A DNA stretch of 34,718 bases, taken from an uncultured Clostridia bacterium. GTDB lineage: Bacteria > Bacillota > Clostridia > TANB77 > CAG-508. The stretch lies in the NCBI GenBank assembly GCA_949746285.1, contig CATJZH010000106.1:1-34718 (forward strand). The letters run 5' to 3'. This document shows, piece after piece, positions 15,593 through 23,008 of the stretch (its first letter is position 1; the number at the start of each line of letters is the position of its first letter). The translations under genes and the position numbers were made by a program. The notes under the pieces are model-generated. The model was not told the DNA's origin. It ran no database searches and saw nothing but the letters and a program-made list of their open reading frames with translations.

Positions 15593-17506
15593 TTAGTGCA
15601 ATATTTCATTTATTCTATCTATTTCTTCCTCAGTAAATTCCCATGTTTTCATATTTTCTTCAATTTCTCTATTTATACTATTAATCTTTTCTTGTATTTC
15701 AGTAACTTTTACATAATCAGAATATATTTCTTCTTGTAATAATTCTTTTTGCAAGCTAGAAACTTCCTCTTCTTTTTTAGAAATTTCTTCTTCAAGTTTT
15801 TTTATTTTTCTTTGCAATTTGCCTCTATCTTTTAATGGATTATTATAAACTGCTTTTTTAGCTTTTTCTTGTTTTTTATTATTTTCATCTTCTACTACTA
15901 TTTCTTCTCTTTTTTCTAAGTAATATCCGTATCCATAATCATAAAATTTTGTTTGTCCGTTTTCAAAACTTAAAATACAATTAGCTATTTTATTAACAAA
16001 AAATCTATCATGTGACACAAAAATAAGAGTTCCTTTATATTCAGATAACATGTTTTCTAAACTTTCTTTACCAACTATATCCATATGATTAGTGGGTTCA
16101 TCTAATATAAGCAGATTAGGTTTTCTTTTTAATATTTTACAAAGTGCTAGTCTTACTTTTTCTCCACCAGATAGCATACTAATTTCTTTAAATACATCTT
16201 CTCCATAAAACATAAAAGCTGCTAATGAATTCCTTATTTCTGTTACTGTTAAGTTTGGAAATTCTTCATAAAAATCGTCAAATATTGTTTTACTAGAATT
16301 TAGCTGTGCTATTTGCTGGTCAAAATATCCAATCTCTACATTGTGACCTAATTCAAAATTACCTCCTAAAGCTCTTTCTTTACCTACAATCGTTTTTAGT
16401 AAAGTTGATTTTCCTGTTCCATTACTTCCAATTATTCCAAGTCTTTGTGATTTATACAATTTAAACGATACTGTAGATAATAATTTATCGTATCCTATTT
16501 GTAAGTTATCTACAGTTAAAACATTATTTCCACTTTCTTTTTCAATATTAAAATTTGTTTTAAAAGTTTTTAAATCATATTTATTTGGCTCTTCAATTTT
16601 TACCATTCTTTCAACTTGTTTTAATTTTGAAAGTGCCATCTTTGCTTTTGTGGGTTTATATCTAAATCTATCAGCTATTGCTGTAAGCCTTTTTATCTCT
16701 TTTTGTTGAAATTCAAAATCTTTTAATGTTCTTTCATAATTTATTCTTTTTTGTTTTTCAAAAAATTCATAATTTCCCGAATACTCTGTAATTGTTCCAT
16801 ATTCTATTTCATATATTTTATCAACTATTTTATTTAAAAACATTCTGTCATGTGAAACTATAACTACTGCTTTGTTATAACTTTTTAAATAACTTTCAAG
16901 CCATTCTATAGTAGTAATATCTAAATGATTTGTAGGTTCATCTAACAATAATATGTCTGGTTTACTAAGTAATAATTTAATAAATGCAATTTTTGTTCTC
17001 TGTCCTCCTGAAAATTCACTTATTTTTTTATATTTGTCTTCTGCTGTGAAACCAAACTTATTTATAGCTGTTTCATATTCTTTTTTATATGTATATCCCT
17101 CTAAAAATTCATATCTATCCTGCAATCTTGAATATTCTTTTGCGATTTCTTCTGATTTATCTGTTTGCATTTTTATTACTATATTTTCTATTTTTTTCTC
17201 TAAATTTATTATTTCTTTATATTCTTTTAAAATTTCATCTAACATAGTAATATTTTCGTCTTCGAAATCTATTTGTTTTAAATACCCAATAACTGGTTTA
17301 CCTTCTTTATATACACTAAATTTCTCTGTTCCGATTCCTTCTGATAGAAGTTCATTATCTACAATTGCTTTTAAAAGTGTAGATTTACCACTTCCATTTC
17401 TTCCTACTATTGCTACTTTTTGCTTTCCTTTTACTTCAAAATTTATTTCTTCTAATATAGTTTCAGCTCCATACGATACTGAACCATTAGTTATTCTATA
17501 ATTCAT
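15593..17506 (-). CDS. ABC-F family ATPase, YdiF/Uup-like
   Basis: Cytoplasmic twin-ATPase of the ABC-F class, which act on the ribosome rather than in transport. Domain 1 has Walker A GRNGSGKST, signature FSGGQ and Walker B LLLDEPTNHLD. The inter-domain linker contains RFRYKPTKAKMALSKLKQ. Domain 2 has GSNGTGKST, LSGGE and LILDEPTNHMD. A C-terminal coiled coil (about 555-620, rich in K and E) follows, as in Uup and YdiF. ATG at 17506 is chosen because the ABC domain starts there (MNYRITNG) and AAGGAAA lies 8 nt upstream; the open frame extends 24 codons further. 637 residues. First gene of the operon with the two repeat proteins. Translation factor is more likely than antibiotic protection, since the C-terminal coiled coil is of the housekeeping type. 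Confidence 0.93.
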   Translation of the reverse strand: MNYRITNGSVSYGAETILEEINFEVKGKQKVAIVGRNGSGKSTLLKAIVDNELLSEGIGTEKFSVYKEGKPVIGYLKQIDFEDENITMLDEILKEYKEIINLEKKIENIVIKMQTDKSEEIAKEYSRLQDRYEFLEGYTYKKEYETAINKFGFTAEDKYKKISEFSGGQRTKIAFIKLLLSKPDILLLDEPTNHLDITTIEWLESYLKSYNKAVVIVSHDRMFLNKIVDKIYEIEYGTITEYSGNYEFFEKQKRINYERTLKDFEFQQKEIKRLTAIADRFRYKPTKAKMALSKLKQVERMVKIEEPNKYDLKTFKTNFNIEKESGNNVLTVDNLQIGYDKLLSTVSFKLYKSQRLGIIGSNGTGKSTLLKTIVGKERALGGNFELGHNVEIGYFDQQIAQLNSSKTIFDDFYEEFPNLTVTEIRNSLAAFMFYGEDVFKEISMLSGGEKVRLALCKILKRKPNLLILDEPTNHMDIVGKESLENMLSEYKGTLIFVSHDRFFVNKIANCILSFENGQTKFYDYGYGYYLEKREEIVVEDENNKKQEKAKKAVYNNPLKDRGKLQRKIKKLEEEISKKEEEVSSLQKELLQEEIYSDYVKVTEIQEKINSINREIEENMKTWEFTEEEIDRINEILH

Positions 17507-17537
17507 ATACTTTTTCCTTAAACACAGACTTTTCATT

Positions 17538-17566
17538 ATTATATCATATTTTTGAGTATTTTTAAA
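17538..17566 (-). promoter_or_regulatory. promoter of the ABC-F/repeat-protein operon
   Basis: Minus-strand TTTAAA (17561-17566), 17-nt spacer, TATAAT (17538-17543). About 30 nt lie between the -10 and the ABC-F start codon. Confidence 0.55.
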
Positions 17567-17605
17567 GCTTTTTTCCATTTTTTAACAGATTATGTAAAAT
17601 TAAAA

Positions 17606-17640
17606 TTGGGGAGCAAAAGTCTATAACCTTCACTCCCCAA
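17606..17640 (-). terminator. terminator of the zincin lipoprotein gene
   Basis: TTGGGGAG/CTCCCCAA arms (17606-17613, 17633-17640) around a 19-nt loop, followed in the minus-strand RNA by ATTTTAATTTT. GC-rich stem, interrupted U-tract, 22 nt past the stop codon. Confidence 0.7.
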
Positions 17641-17662
17641 AGCTTATTATCTAAGCATCTTA

Positions 17663-18559
17663 CTATTCCAACAACTTCTCGAAATAACTGTCATCTATAA
17701 TTAACATTCCTTTGAATGATTCCAATATAGCGGCTCTTTCCTCTTCCTCCAGCTCTTCACAATAATTGGCTGTCATATGGCACATGACATCTTGAATTAC
17801 TTTAACAAGTTCCTCTGCGGTTTCTGTGTCAGAAAGATTGCCATATATCTCATAAAAACTACTTAAAATTGCTAAGGCACTATTGAATTTTTCTGACATC
17901 CCCTCTTTAGTCAGTTCATCCAATTTATTAGCGAGTTCACCATCAAAAATCATTTTTTGTGTTTCTACCTCTCCAAACACTGTAAAAAGTTGCGTTAGAT
18001 AGAGTACTTCATACTGATATTGCAGTTTAAATGGTAAGGCATTTAAATTTGAAATCTGTCCTGCAAAGAAGTCTGCAACTCCCTCCCAGATTTGGAGCTT
18101 CACTGCTTCTTCTGAGTACGTCAGCGTATGCATCAGCTCATGCAATATGAGCGTTTTTAGGTAGTCTTCCTCATATTCAGAACAGACTGGAAAAACTAAT
18201 ACTTTGTTCAATTTTACAAAGTATTTGGCATCCATGCCCTCTGTCCTAGCTTCCCCAGATTTAAGTTTTACTCCCTTAGAATGACAAATCTCCGCCTTTT
18301 CCAAAAGCTCCCAATTGAAATACGGATATAATTCTTTCATATCTGTTTCATTTATCATATCCTTACATTCTTCTAAGAGCTTATCTAACTCCTTGTCATC
18401 TTGCAGTTCTATGGGTGTACCATCTTCATATGCTAATTCGAATGGACTCTCCCATTTATCAGCATACTGATACCGATATGTGTCTTTGTAACTACATCCT
18501 GTCAATACTACCATTACCAATGCCATTACCAGTGCCAATCCTTTACTCATTTTCTTCAT
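17663..18559 (-). CDS. lipoprotein with zincin (HExxH) metalloprotease motif
   Basis: A 298-residue predicted lipoprotein: basic start, hydrophobic stretch and lipobox LTGC with the lipidated cysteine at residue 22. HELMH at residues 140-144 is a zinc-protease motif, and a glutamate in WEGVADFF (about 159) is placed to be the third ligand, as in gluzincins. The rest does not match a family I know, so substrate is open. ATG at 18559 is chosen because AGGAGG lies 7 nt before it; the ATG two codons earlier is 1 nt from that site. Its codons use G and C more often than the neighbours do (many CTC, GAG, TCC), which suggests acquisition. Transcribed divergently from the 81-residue gene, with a consensus promoter. 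Confidence 0.8.
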   Translation of the reverse strand: MKKMSKGLALVMALVMVVLTGCSYKDTYRYQYADKWESPFELAYEDGTPIELQDDKELDKLLEECKDMINETDMKELYPYFNWELLEKAEICHSKGVKLKSGEARTEGMDAKYFVKLNKVLVFPVCSEYEEDYLKTLILHELMHTLTYSEEAVKLQIWEGVADFFAGQISNLNALPFKLQYQYEVLYLTQLFTVFGEVETQKMIFDGELANKLDELTKEGMSEKFNSALAILSSFYEIYGNLSDTETAEELVKVIQDVMCHMTANYCEELEEEERAAILESFKGMLIIDDSYFEKLLE

Positions 18560-18617
18560 ATTCATTCCTCCTAAAGTTTATTAGTATTAAGTTGTTGAAA
18601 TATATAATATATATAAA

Positions 18618-18630
18618 AGAGCATAGCTCT
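18618..18630. promoter_or_regulatory. palindrome in the divergent promoter region
   Basis: AGAGC-ATA-GCTCT lies a few nucleotides downstream of the predicted start of the lipoprotein transcript. It could be an operator or a 5' hairpin. The mixed base content makes it less likely to be chance than the A/T palindromes nearby. Confidence 0.45.
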
Positions 18631-18639
18631 GTACTATAT

Positions 18640-18668
18640 ATTATACTTCTTTTTATGTTAACTGTCAA
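18640..18668 (-). promoter_or_regulatory. consensus sigma-A promoter of the lipoprotein gene
   Basis: Minus-strand TTGACA (18663-18668), exactly 17 nt, TATAAT (18640-18645): both hexamers are perfect consensus. Such a strong promoter usually needs a repressor; the palindrome at 18618-18630 is a candidate site. Confidence 0.85.
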
Positions 18669-18683
18669 TTTTATATGTCGTAC

Positions 18684-18712
18684 TTTACATAATCTTCAAA
18701 AAGTGCTATAAT
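18684..18712 (+). promoter_or_regulatory. sigma-A promoter of the 81-residue gene
   Basis: TTTACA (18684-18689), 17-nt spacer, TATAAT (18707-18712). The -35 boxes of the two divergent promoters are 15 bp apart, so one regulator could control both. Confidence 0.8.
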
Positions 18713-18761
18713 AATTATGTTCGCTAATATAGGAATATAGAAAAAATAAGGAGGAATCTAT

Positions 18762-19007
18762 ATGATACGACCAGACCCTAAAAAGACTATGACACGGCAG
18801 AAAGCGGAAAGAATTCGTGAGGCACTTTGGATATGGAGAAAATTTGACTTTCTTACATCAGAGTTACTTGAACTCATACCCATAAAGCCTTATGAGCGAG
18901 AGTTATACGCTCTTATTTCAGATGGTATAATAATCCTCATTGAGGTTATGGAAGATGAAACAATTGCCTGCTCTCAGCTTGAACCTCCTGAGCTCAAAAG
19001 CAATTGA
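18762..19007 (+). CDS. small protein of unknown function
   Basis: 81 residues, not recognised. The N-terminal 30 residues are basic and helical-looking (KKTMTRQKAERIREALWIW). A hydrophobic patch follows (ALISDGIIILIEVME) and an acidic, proline-containing end. There is no signal peptide or obvious DNA-binding motif. It is real: a full promoter, AAGGAGG 7 nt before the ATG, and a strong terminator directly after the stop. Like the divergent lipoprotein gene it is less AT-rich than the surroundings. Sharing a promoter region suggests joint control; a regulatory or partner role is only a guess. Confidence 0.75.
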   Translation: MIRPDPKKTMTRQKAERIREALWIWRKFDFLTSELLELIPIKPYERELYALISDGIIILIEVMEDETIACSQLEPPELKSN

Positions 19008-19018
19008 AAATGAAATAG

Positions 19019-19054
19019 GCAGATGCTGGATAATTCCAGCACTGCTCTTTTTTT
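19019..19054 (+). terminator. terminator of the 81-residue gene
   Basis: GCAGATGCTGG (19019-19029) pairs with CCAGCACTGC (19036-19045) with one mismatch, followed by TCTTTTTTTT. A classic intrinsic terminator 11 nt after the stop codon. Confidence 0.92.
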
Positions 19055-19056
19055 AT

Positions 19057-19085
19057 TTGTATTTCTACAAATAATTTGCTATACT
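19057..19085 (+). promoter_or_regulatory. promoter abutting the radical-SAM gene
   Basis: TTGTAT (19057-19062), 17-nt spacer, TATACT (19080-19085). Transcription would start around 19091-19093, only a few bases before the ATG at 19095. A hairpin ATTTGTA-TTTC-TACAAAT overlaps the -35. Confidence 0.45.
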
Positions 19086-19094
19086 ACATATATT

Positions 19095-20030
19095 ATGGAA
19101 AATAAAGATAGGTATAATCGTTTAAATAAATATTTGAAGAATAAATTTGGAGAAAGGACCTTAAAAATATGTATTGATGGAGGATTCACTTGCCCAAATC
19201 GTGATGGAAAAGTATCTACTGGTGGATGCATTTTTTGTAGTGAAAGTGGTTCTGGTGAGCATATAAAATCTAATTCTAAAAATTTACCTATAACCGAAAA
19301 TATAAATCTACAAATAAAAAACTATTTCAATAGTTATAAATCTACTAGAGCTAATAAATTTATAGCTTACTTTCAAAATTTCACAAATACTTATGATTCT
19401 ATCGAAAATTTAAAGAAAAAATATGATAGCGCTTTAATAAATAACAGAATTGTAGCATTAGCCATTGCTACCCGCCCAGACTGTATAAATGAAAATATAT
19501 GCAAATTATTAAAAACTTATAAAGACAAAGTTTATGTTTGGGTTGAACTTGGATTACAAACATCTAATGATGTTACTGCTAACATTATTAATAGAGGATA
19601 TGAAAGTATTAGGTTTACAGAAGCTGTATCTATTTTAAACAAATATAATATTGATATTGTAACTCATATAATGATTGGACTTCCAAAGGAAAATTTTGAT
19701 GATATAAAAAATACAGTTTCTTTTATAAACAAACATAATATTCAAGGTTTAAAAATTCATTCAACTTATGTTATAAAAAATACTAAATTAGCTGATATGT
19801 ATAAAAAAGGGAATTATACTCCTATTACTCTTGAATATTATTTAGAAACTGCAAGTTATATTTTAACACATATAAATCCTAACATAGTTATTCACAAAAT
19901 CTCAGGAGACGCTCCAAAAGATTTACTTCTAGCACCTGAATGGAATAAACACAAAAAGTGGATTATGAATGGACTTGATAAATACTTAAAAGAAAATAAT
20001 TTATATCAAGGTAAATATTATGAGATGTAG
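19095..20030 (+). CDS. radical SAM protein, YtqA/YhcC family (TIGR01212)
   Basis: 311 residues. The start of the radical SAM domain is typical of the family: IDGGFTCPNRDG, then TGGCIFC, giving the [4Fe-4S] cysteines with an unusually long first spacing. Later conserved parts are the LGLQT strand (about 155) and MIGLP (about 198). The Bacillus YtqA has been linked to wobble-uridine (mnm5U34) modification of tRNA, and that is the best functional guess; I am not certain of it for this protein. The open frame extends 24 codons upstream, but that part overlaps the terminator of the previous gene. The first usable ATG is 19095, which has no ribosome binding site; see findings. It is the only plus-strand gene in a long minus-strand stretch. 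Confidence 0.9.
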   Translation: MENKDRYNRLNKYLKNKFGERTLKICIDGGFTCPNRDGKVSTGGCIFCSESGSGEHIKSNSKNLPITENINLQIKNYFNSYKSTRANKFIAYFQNFTNTYDSIENLKKKYDSALINNRIVALAIATRPDCINENICKLLKTYKDKVYVWVELGLQTSNDVTANIINRGYESIRFTEAVSILNKYNIDIVTHIMIGLPKENFDDIKNTVSFINKHNIQGLKIHSTYVIKNTKLADMYKKGNYTPITLEYYLETASYILTHINPNIVIHKISGDAPKDLLLAPEWNKHKKWIMNGLDKYLKENNLYQGKYYEM

Positions 20031-20052
20031 TACATATTGCCCTACATCTCAT
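20020..20052. terminator. bidirectional terminator between convergent genes
   Basis: ATGAGATGTAG (20020-20030) pairs perfectly with CTACATCTCAT (20042-20052), 11-nt loop, then TATTTTACTT on the plus strand. The stop codon of the radical-SAM gene (20028-20030) is part of the stem. On the minus side the following sequence is U-poor, so termination there is less sure. Confidence 0.75.
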
Positions 20053-20076
20053 TATTTTACTTGCTATTATATATTT

Positions 20077-20970
20077 TTATTTCATCTTCTTTAGTTTAGC
20101 TACGAAAAATCCCTCATATAATTCAGTTGGTGCTAAAAGCAAAGTGCCTTCTATTTTTGCCTGTAAAATTGGGAGTTCTTCTATTCCTTGTAATTTAATT
20201 GGTACTATTTTAACATTATGTTCTTTTAAAATTTTTTCAATATTATTTTCGTTTTCTTCATATAGAATTGAACATGTAGAATACACCATTTCTGAACCTG
20301 GTTTTAAAATTTTAACTGCTTTTTTTAGTAAATTAAATTGAGTTTTAGAAATTTTATCAATAAAATTTTTAGTTATGTTTACTTCTTTTTCAGTATTTAT
20401 AGTTCCACTCCCTGAACATGGACTATCTAATAAAATCTGATCAAAAGAAAAAAAATCATCTATTGTTCTCGCATCTTTTTGCATAATATAAACACAGGAA
20501 GCTCCTTGTTTTTCTATATTATATTTTAGTCGTTCTGCTCTAATATTATTAATTTCACAAGCTGTTATATGTGCCTTATTATTAGAAATAGCAGCAAGTT
20601 GTGTAGTTTTCCCTCCAGGTGCTGCTGCCATATCCAAAATATCTGCTCCCTCTTTTGGATTCAATATTATTGGTGGTAACATTGATGATAAACTTTGAAG
20701 ATATATATTCCCATTTTTATAAATATCTAACTTCTCAATTTCAGTTTCTTTTATTTCTTTTAATATAAAAGCTTCTTCACACCATTTTACTTTTTCATAT
20801 TCTATTTTCTCTCTTTTTAATATTTTTTCTACTTCATCTACTGATGTTTTTAATGTATTTACTCTAAAGGTTACTTTTCTTTTTGATGCAAATCCTTCAA
20901 TTATTTGTTTACTTATGTTTTCTCCATATTGTTTTTTTAGCATATCTAATAGAAAATCTGCTACTATCAT
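20077..20970 (-). CDS. RNA (cytosine-5)-methyltransferase, RsmB/RsmF (NOL1/NOP2/Sun) family
   Basis: SAM-dependent m5C methyltransferase acting on rRNA or tRNA. SAM-binding motif I is DMAAAPGGKTTQLA (about 112-125). The catalytic cysteines are both present: LDSPCSGSG (motif IV) and YSTCSI (motif VI). At 297 residues it has the catalytic core with a short N-terminal part, but neither the NusB-like domain of RsmB nor the C-terminal extension of RsmF, so the target base cannot be assigned. AAAGGAG lies 5 nt before the ATG. It ends the operon with the aminotransferase (11-nt gap). Confidence 0.92.
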   Translation of the reverse strand: MIVADFLLDMLKKQYGENISKQIIEGFASKRKVTFRVNTLKTSVDEVEKILKREKIEYEKVKWCEEAFILKEIKETEIEKLDIYKNGNIYLQSLSSMLPPIILNPKEGADILDMAAAPGGKTTQLAAISNNKAHITACEINNIRAERLKYNIEKQGASCVYIMQKDARTIDDFFSFDQILLDSPCSGSGTINTEKEVNITKNFIDKISKTQFNLLKKAVKILKPGSEMVYSTCSILYEENENNIEKILKEHNVKIVPIKLQGIEELPILQAKIEGTLLLAPTELYEGFFVAKLKKMK

Positions 20971-20981
20971 TGTTTCTCCTT

Positions 20982-22169
20982 TTACTTATATATTTCCTTT
21001 GCTAACTTTTTAAAAGCTTCTTCTGATTTTTGTATCATTTCATATGGCACACAATAAGCAATTCTAACATATCCAGGGCATCCAAAAGAACTTGCTGGAA
21101 CAAATAATAAATTATGCTTTTTAGCAATTTCACAAAATTCTTTTTCATTATCAATTGGAGATTTTACAAACAAATAAAATGCACCCTGTGGCTTTATACA
21201 TTCAAACTTATTTTTTGTAATTATTTCATACAATAAATTTCTATTTTTATTATAAGTTTCTATATCTACTTTTGCATCTAAACAATATGGTATTAATCTT
21301 TGCATTAAAGATGGTGCATTAACACATCCTATAATTCTATTTGCTATTGTTACAGCTTCTATCATCTCTTCTGAATTTGATAGCTCATTTGGAATAACAA
21401 CATATCCTATTCTTTCCCCTGGTAATGACAAAGATTTACTATATGAATACACCACTATAGTATTATTATAATATTTAGTAACATATGGTACTTTTATCCC
21501 ATCATAAACAATTTCTCTATATGGTTCGTCTGATATTAAATATATTTGACTATTATATTCCTTTTCCTTTTTCTTAAGTATATTAGTTAAATTTGTAATT
21601 GTGTCTTCTGAATATACTACTCCTGTTGGATTATTTGGCGTATTTATTATCACAGCTTTTGTATTTTTATTTATTTTTTGTTCAAACTCTTCTAAATCTG
21701 GCTCAAAATTTTTTAAATTAGGAGATACAACTTGTACTTTTCCATCATAATTTTGTATGTAATTATTATATTCAGAAAAATATGGTGCAAATACTATCAC
21801 TTCGTCCCTAGGATTTATAATAGATTTTAGTACAATATTTAGTCCACTCGCTGCCCCTACTGTCATAATTATATTTTTATAATTAAACAGTGTTTGGTAT
21901 TTTTTATTTATAGAATTTGCTATAGATTCTCTTACATCTTCATATCCACTATTACTCATATATCCATGCAAAAACATACTATCTTCTTTTTCTATTATTT
22001 CTAATATTGCTTTATTTACTTCTTTTGGAGCTGGAACACTTGGATTGCCTAAACTAAAATCAAATACATTTTCTTTCCCATATAATTTTTCTAGTTTTTT
22101 GCCTTCTTCAAACATTTCTCTAATTACAGAATTATTTTTTACTAACTTTTTCATTTTTTCTGATATCAT
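20982..22169 (-). CDS. PLP-dependent aminotransferase, class I/II
   Basis: Fold type I aminotransferase, 395 residues. Visible are the N-terminal substrate segment FSLGNPSVPAP, the cofactor-stacking region NTPNNPTGVVYS (about 177-188), the aspartate/tyrosine pair ISDEPYREI (about 213-221), the PLP-lysine in SYSKSLSLPGERIGY (lysine near 246) and a C-terminal arginine in YVRIAY. Gene order right after pheA suggests it makes phenylalanine from phenylpyruvate, but the specificity cannot be read from the sequence; aspartate is the common alternative. GAGG lies 8 nt before the ATG; 25 nt separate it from pheA. Confidence 0.9.
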   Translation of the reverse strand: MISEKMKKLVKNNSVIREMFEEGKKLEKLYGKENVFDFSLGNPSVPAPKEVNKAILEIIEKEDSMFLHGYMSNSGYEDVRESIANSINKKYQTLFNYKNIIMTVGAASGLNIVLKSIINPRDEVIVFAPYFSEYNNYIQNYDGKVQVVSPNLKNFEPDLEEFEQKINKNTKAVIINTPNNPTGVVYSEDTITNLTNILKKKEKEYNSQIYLISDEPYREIVYDGIKVPYVTKYYNNTIVVYSYSKSLSLPGERIGYVVIPNELSNSEEMIEAVTIANRIIGCVNAPSLMQRLIPYCLDAKVDIETYNKNRNLLYEIITKNKFECIKPQGAFYLFVKSPIDNEKEFCEIAKKHNLLFVPASSFGCPGYVRIAYCVPYEMIQKSEEAFKKLAKEIYK

Positions 22170-22194
22170 TAATACAACCTCATTTCTTCTGAAA

Positions 22195-22998
22195 CTAATA
22201 TATTCCTAAAATTCTTATATATATATCTTTTTCTTTTATTTCATAAACAGCTTTCATTTCACTACCATTTTCATTAGTTGTAACATCTATCCAAAAGAAA
22301 TATTCTCCAAGTACTGTTTTTGCTGGTCTAGATTCTATTTTTGTAAGATTTAAATTGTATTTTTTAAAAATCTCCAATGCATTATATAATGCACCTGGCT
22401 TATCTTTTACAGAAAAAATTATAGACATTTTATTTTTTTCTATCTTATCATTTTCTTTTTTACTAAGTACCCAAAATTTGGTTTTATTGAATATATTATC
22501 CTGTATCTCTTTTTTTATTAATTTCAATTTATAAACTTCTAAACAAGCAATATTTCCTATACATGCATATTTTTCATTACTCACACTTACTTTTTGTGCA
22601 GCATAAGAAGTGCTTTCTACTGGTACAATTTTTGCATTAGGTAAATTCTTTTCTAAATATTCTTTGCACTGTGCTAGTGCCTGTGGATGTGAATAAACTT
22701 TTTCTATTTCTTCTACATTATAATTTCCATTTGACATTAAGTTCTGATTTATATCTAATAAAATTTCATCTTTTACTTTTATATCTTCATTTTGTATTAA
22801 TGTATCTATTGCATCTGTTACGCAACCTTGCAAAGAATTTTCTATCGGAACTATCACTTCATCAACCTCATCATCTTCTAGTGCTAAAATTGTTTCAGTT
22901 ATTGTTCTATACTCAATTTTTTCCTGATCTTTTTTACAATAATTATCACAAGCTTCATACGAAAATGTTCCTTTTGGTCCTAAATATCCTACTTTCAT
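22195..22998 (-). CDS. pheA: prephenate dehydratase
   Basis: Converts prephenate to phenylpyruvate in phenylalanine synthesis. Residues 1-180 are the periplasmic-binding-protein-like catalytic domain with GYLGPKGTFS, VPIENSLQGCV and SHPQALAQC. Residues 190-265 are the regulatory ACT domain with KDKPGALYNAL and the phenylalanine-binding ESRP. Length 267 is typical of the monofunctional enzyme. The usual catalytic TRF motif reads TKF here (in NKTKFWVL), an arginine-to-lysine change. It is 10 nt downstream of the FAD/Rieske gene and 25 nt upstream of the aminotransferase. Confidence 0.94.
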   Translation of the reverse strand: MKVGYLGPKGTFSYEACDNYCKKDQEKIEYRTITETILALEDDEVDEVIVPIENSLQGCVTDAIDTLIQNEDIKVKDEILLDINQNLMSNGNYNVEEIEKVYSHPQALAQCKEYLEKNLPNAKIVPVESTSYAAQKVSVSNEKYACIGNIACLEVYKLKLIKKEIQDNIFNKTKFWVLSKKENDKIEKNKMSIIFSVKDKPGALYNALEIFKKYNLNLTKIESRPAKTVLGEYFFWIDVTTNENGSEMKAVYEIKEKDIYIRILGIY

Positions 22999-23008
22999 TT
23001 TTACCTCT

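Noticed and set aside
16953..17501. Plus-strand open frame of 182 codons inside the ABC-F gene
   Set aside because: It is opposite a well-conserved ATPase domain; its serine/phenylalanine-rich product is typical of an antisense frame in AT-rich DNA.
15593..17506. ABC-F protein as an antibiotic-resistance (target protection) factor
   Set aside because: The C-terminal coiled coil and linker look like the housekeeping YdiF/Uup type, and no resistance context is present.
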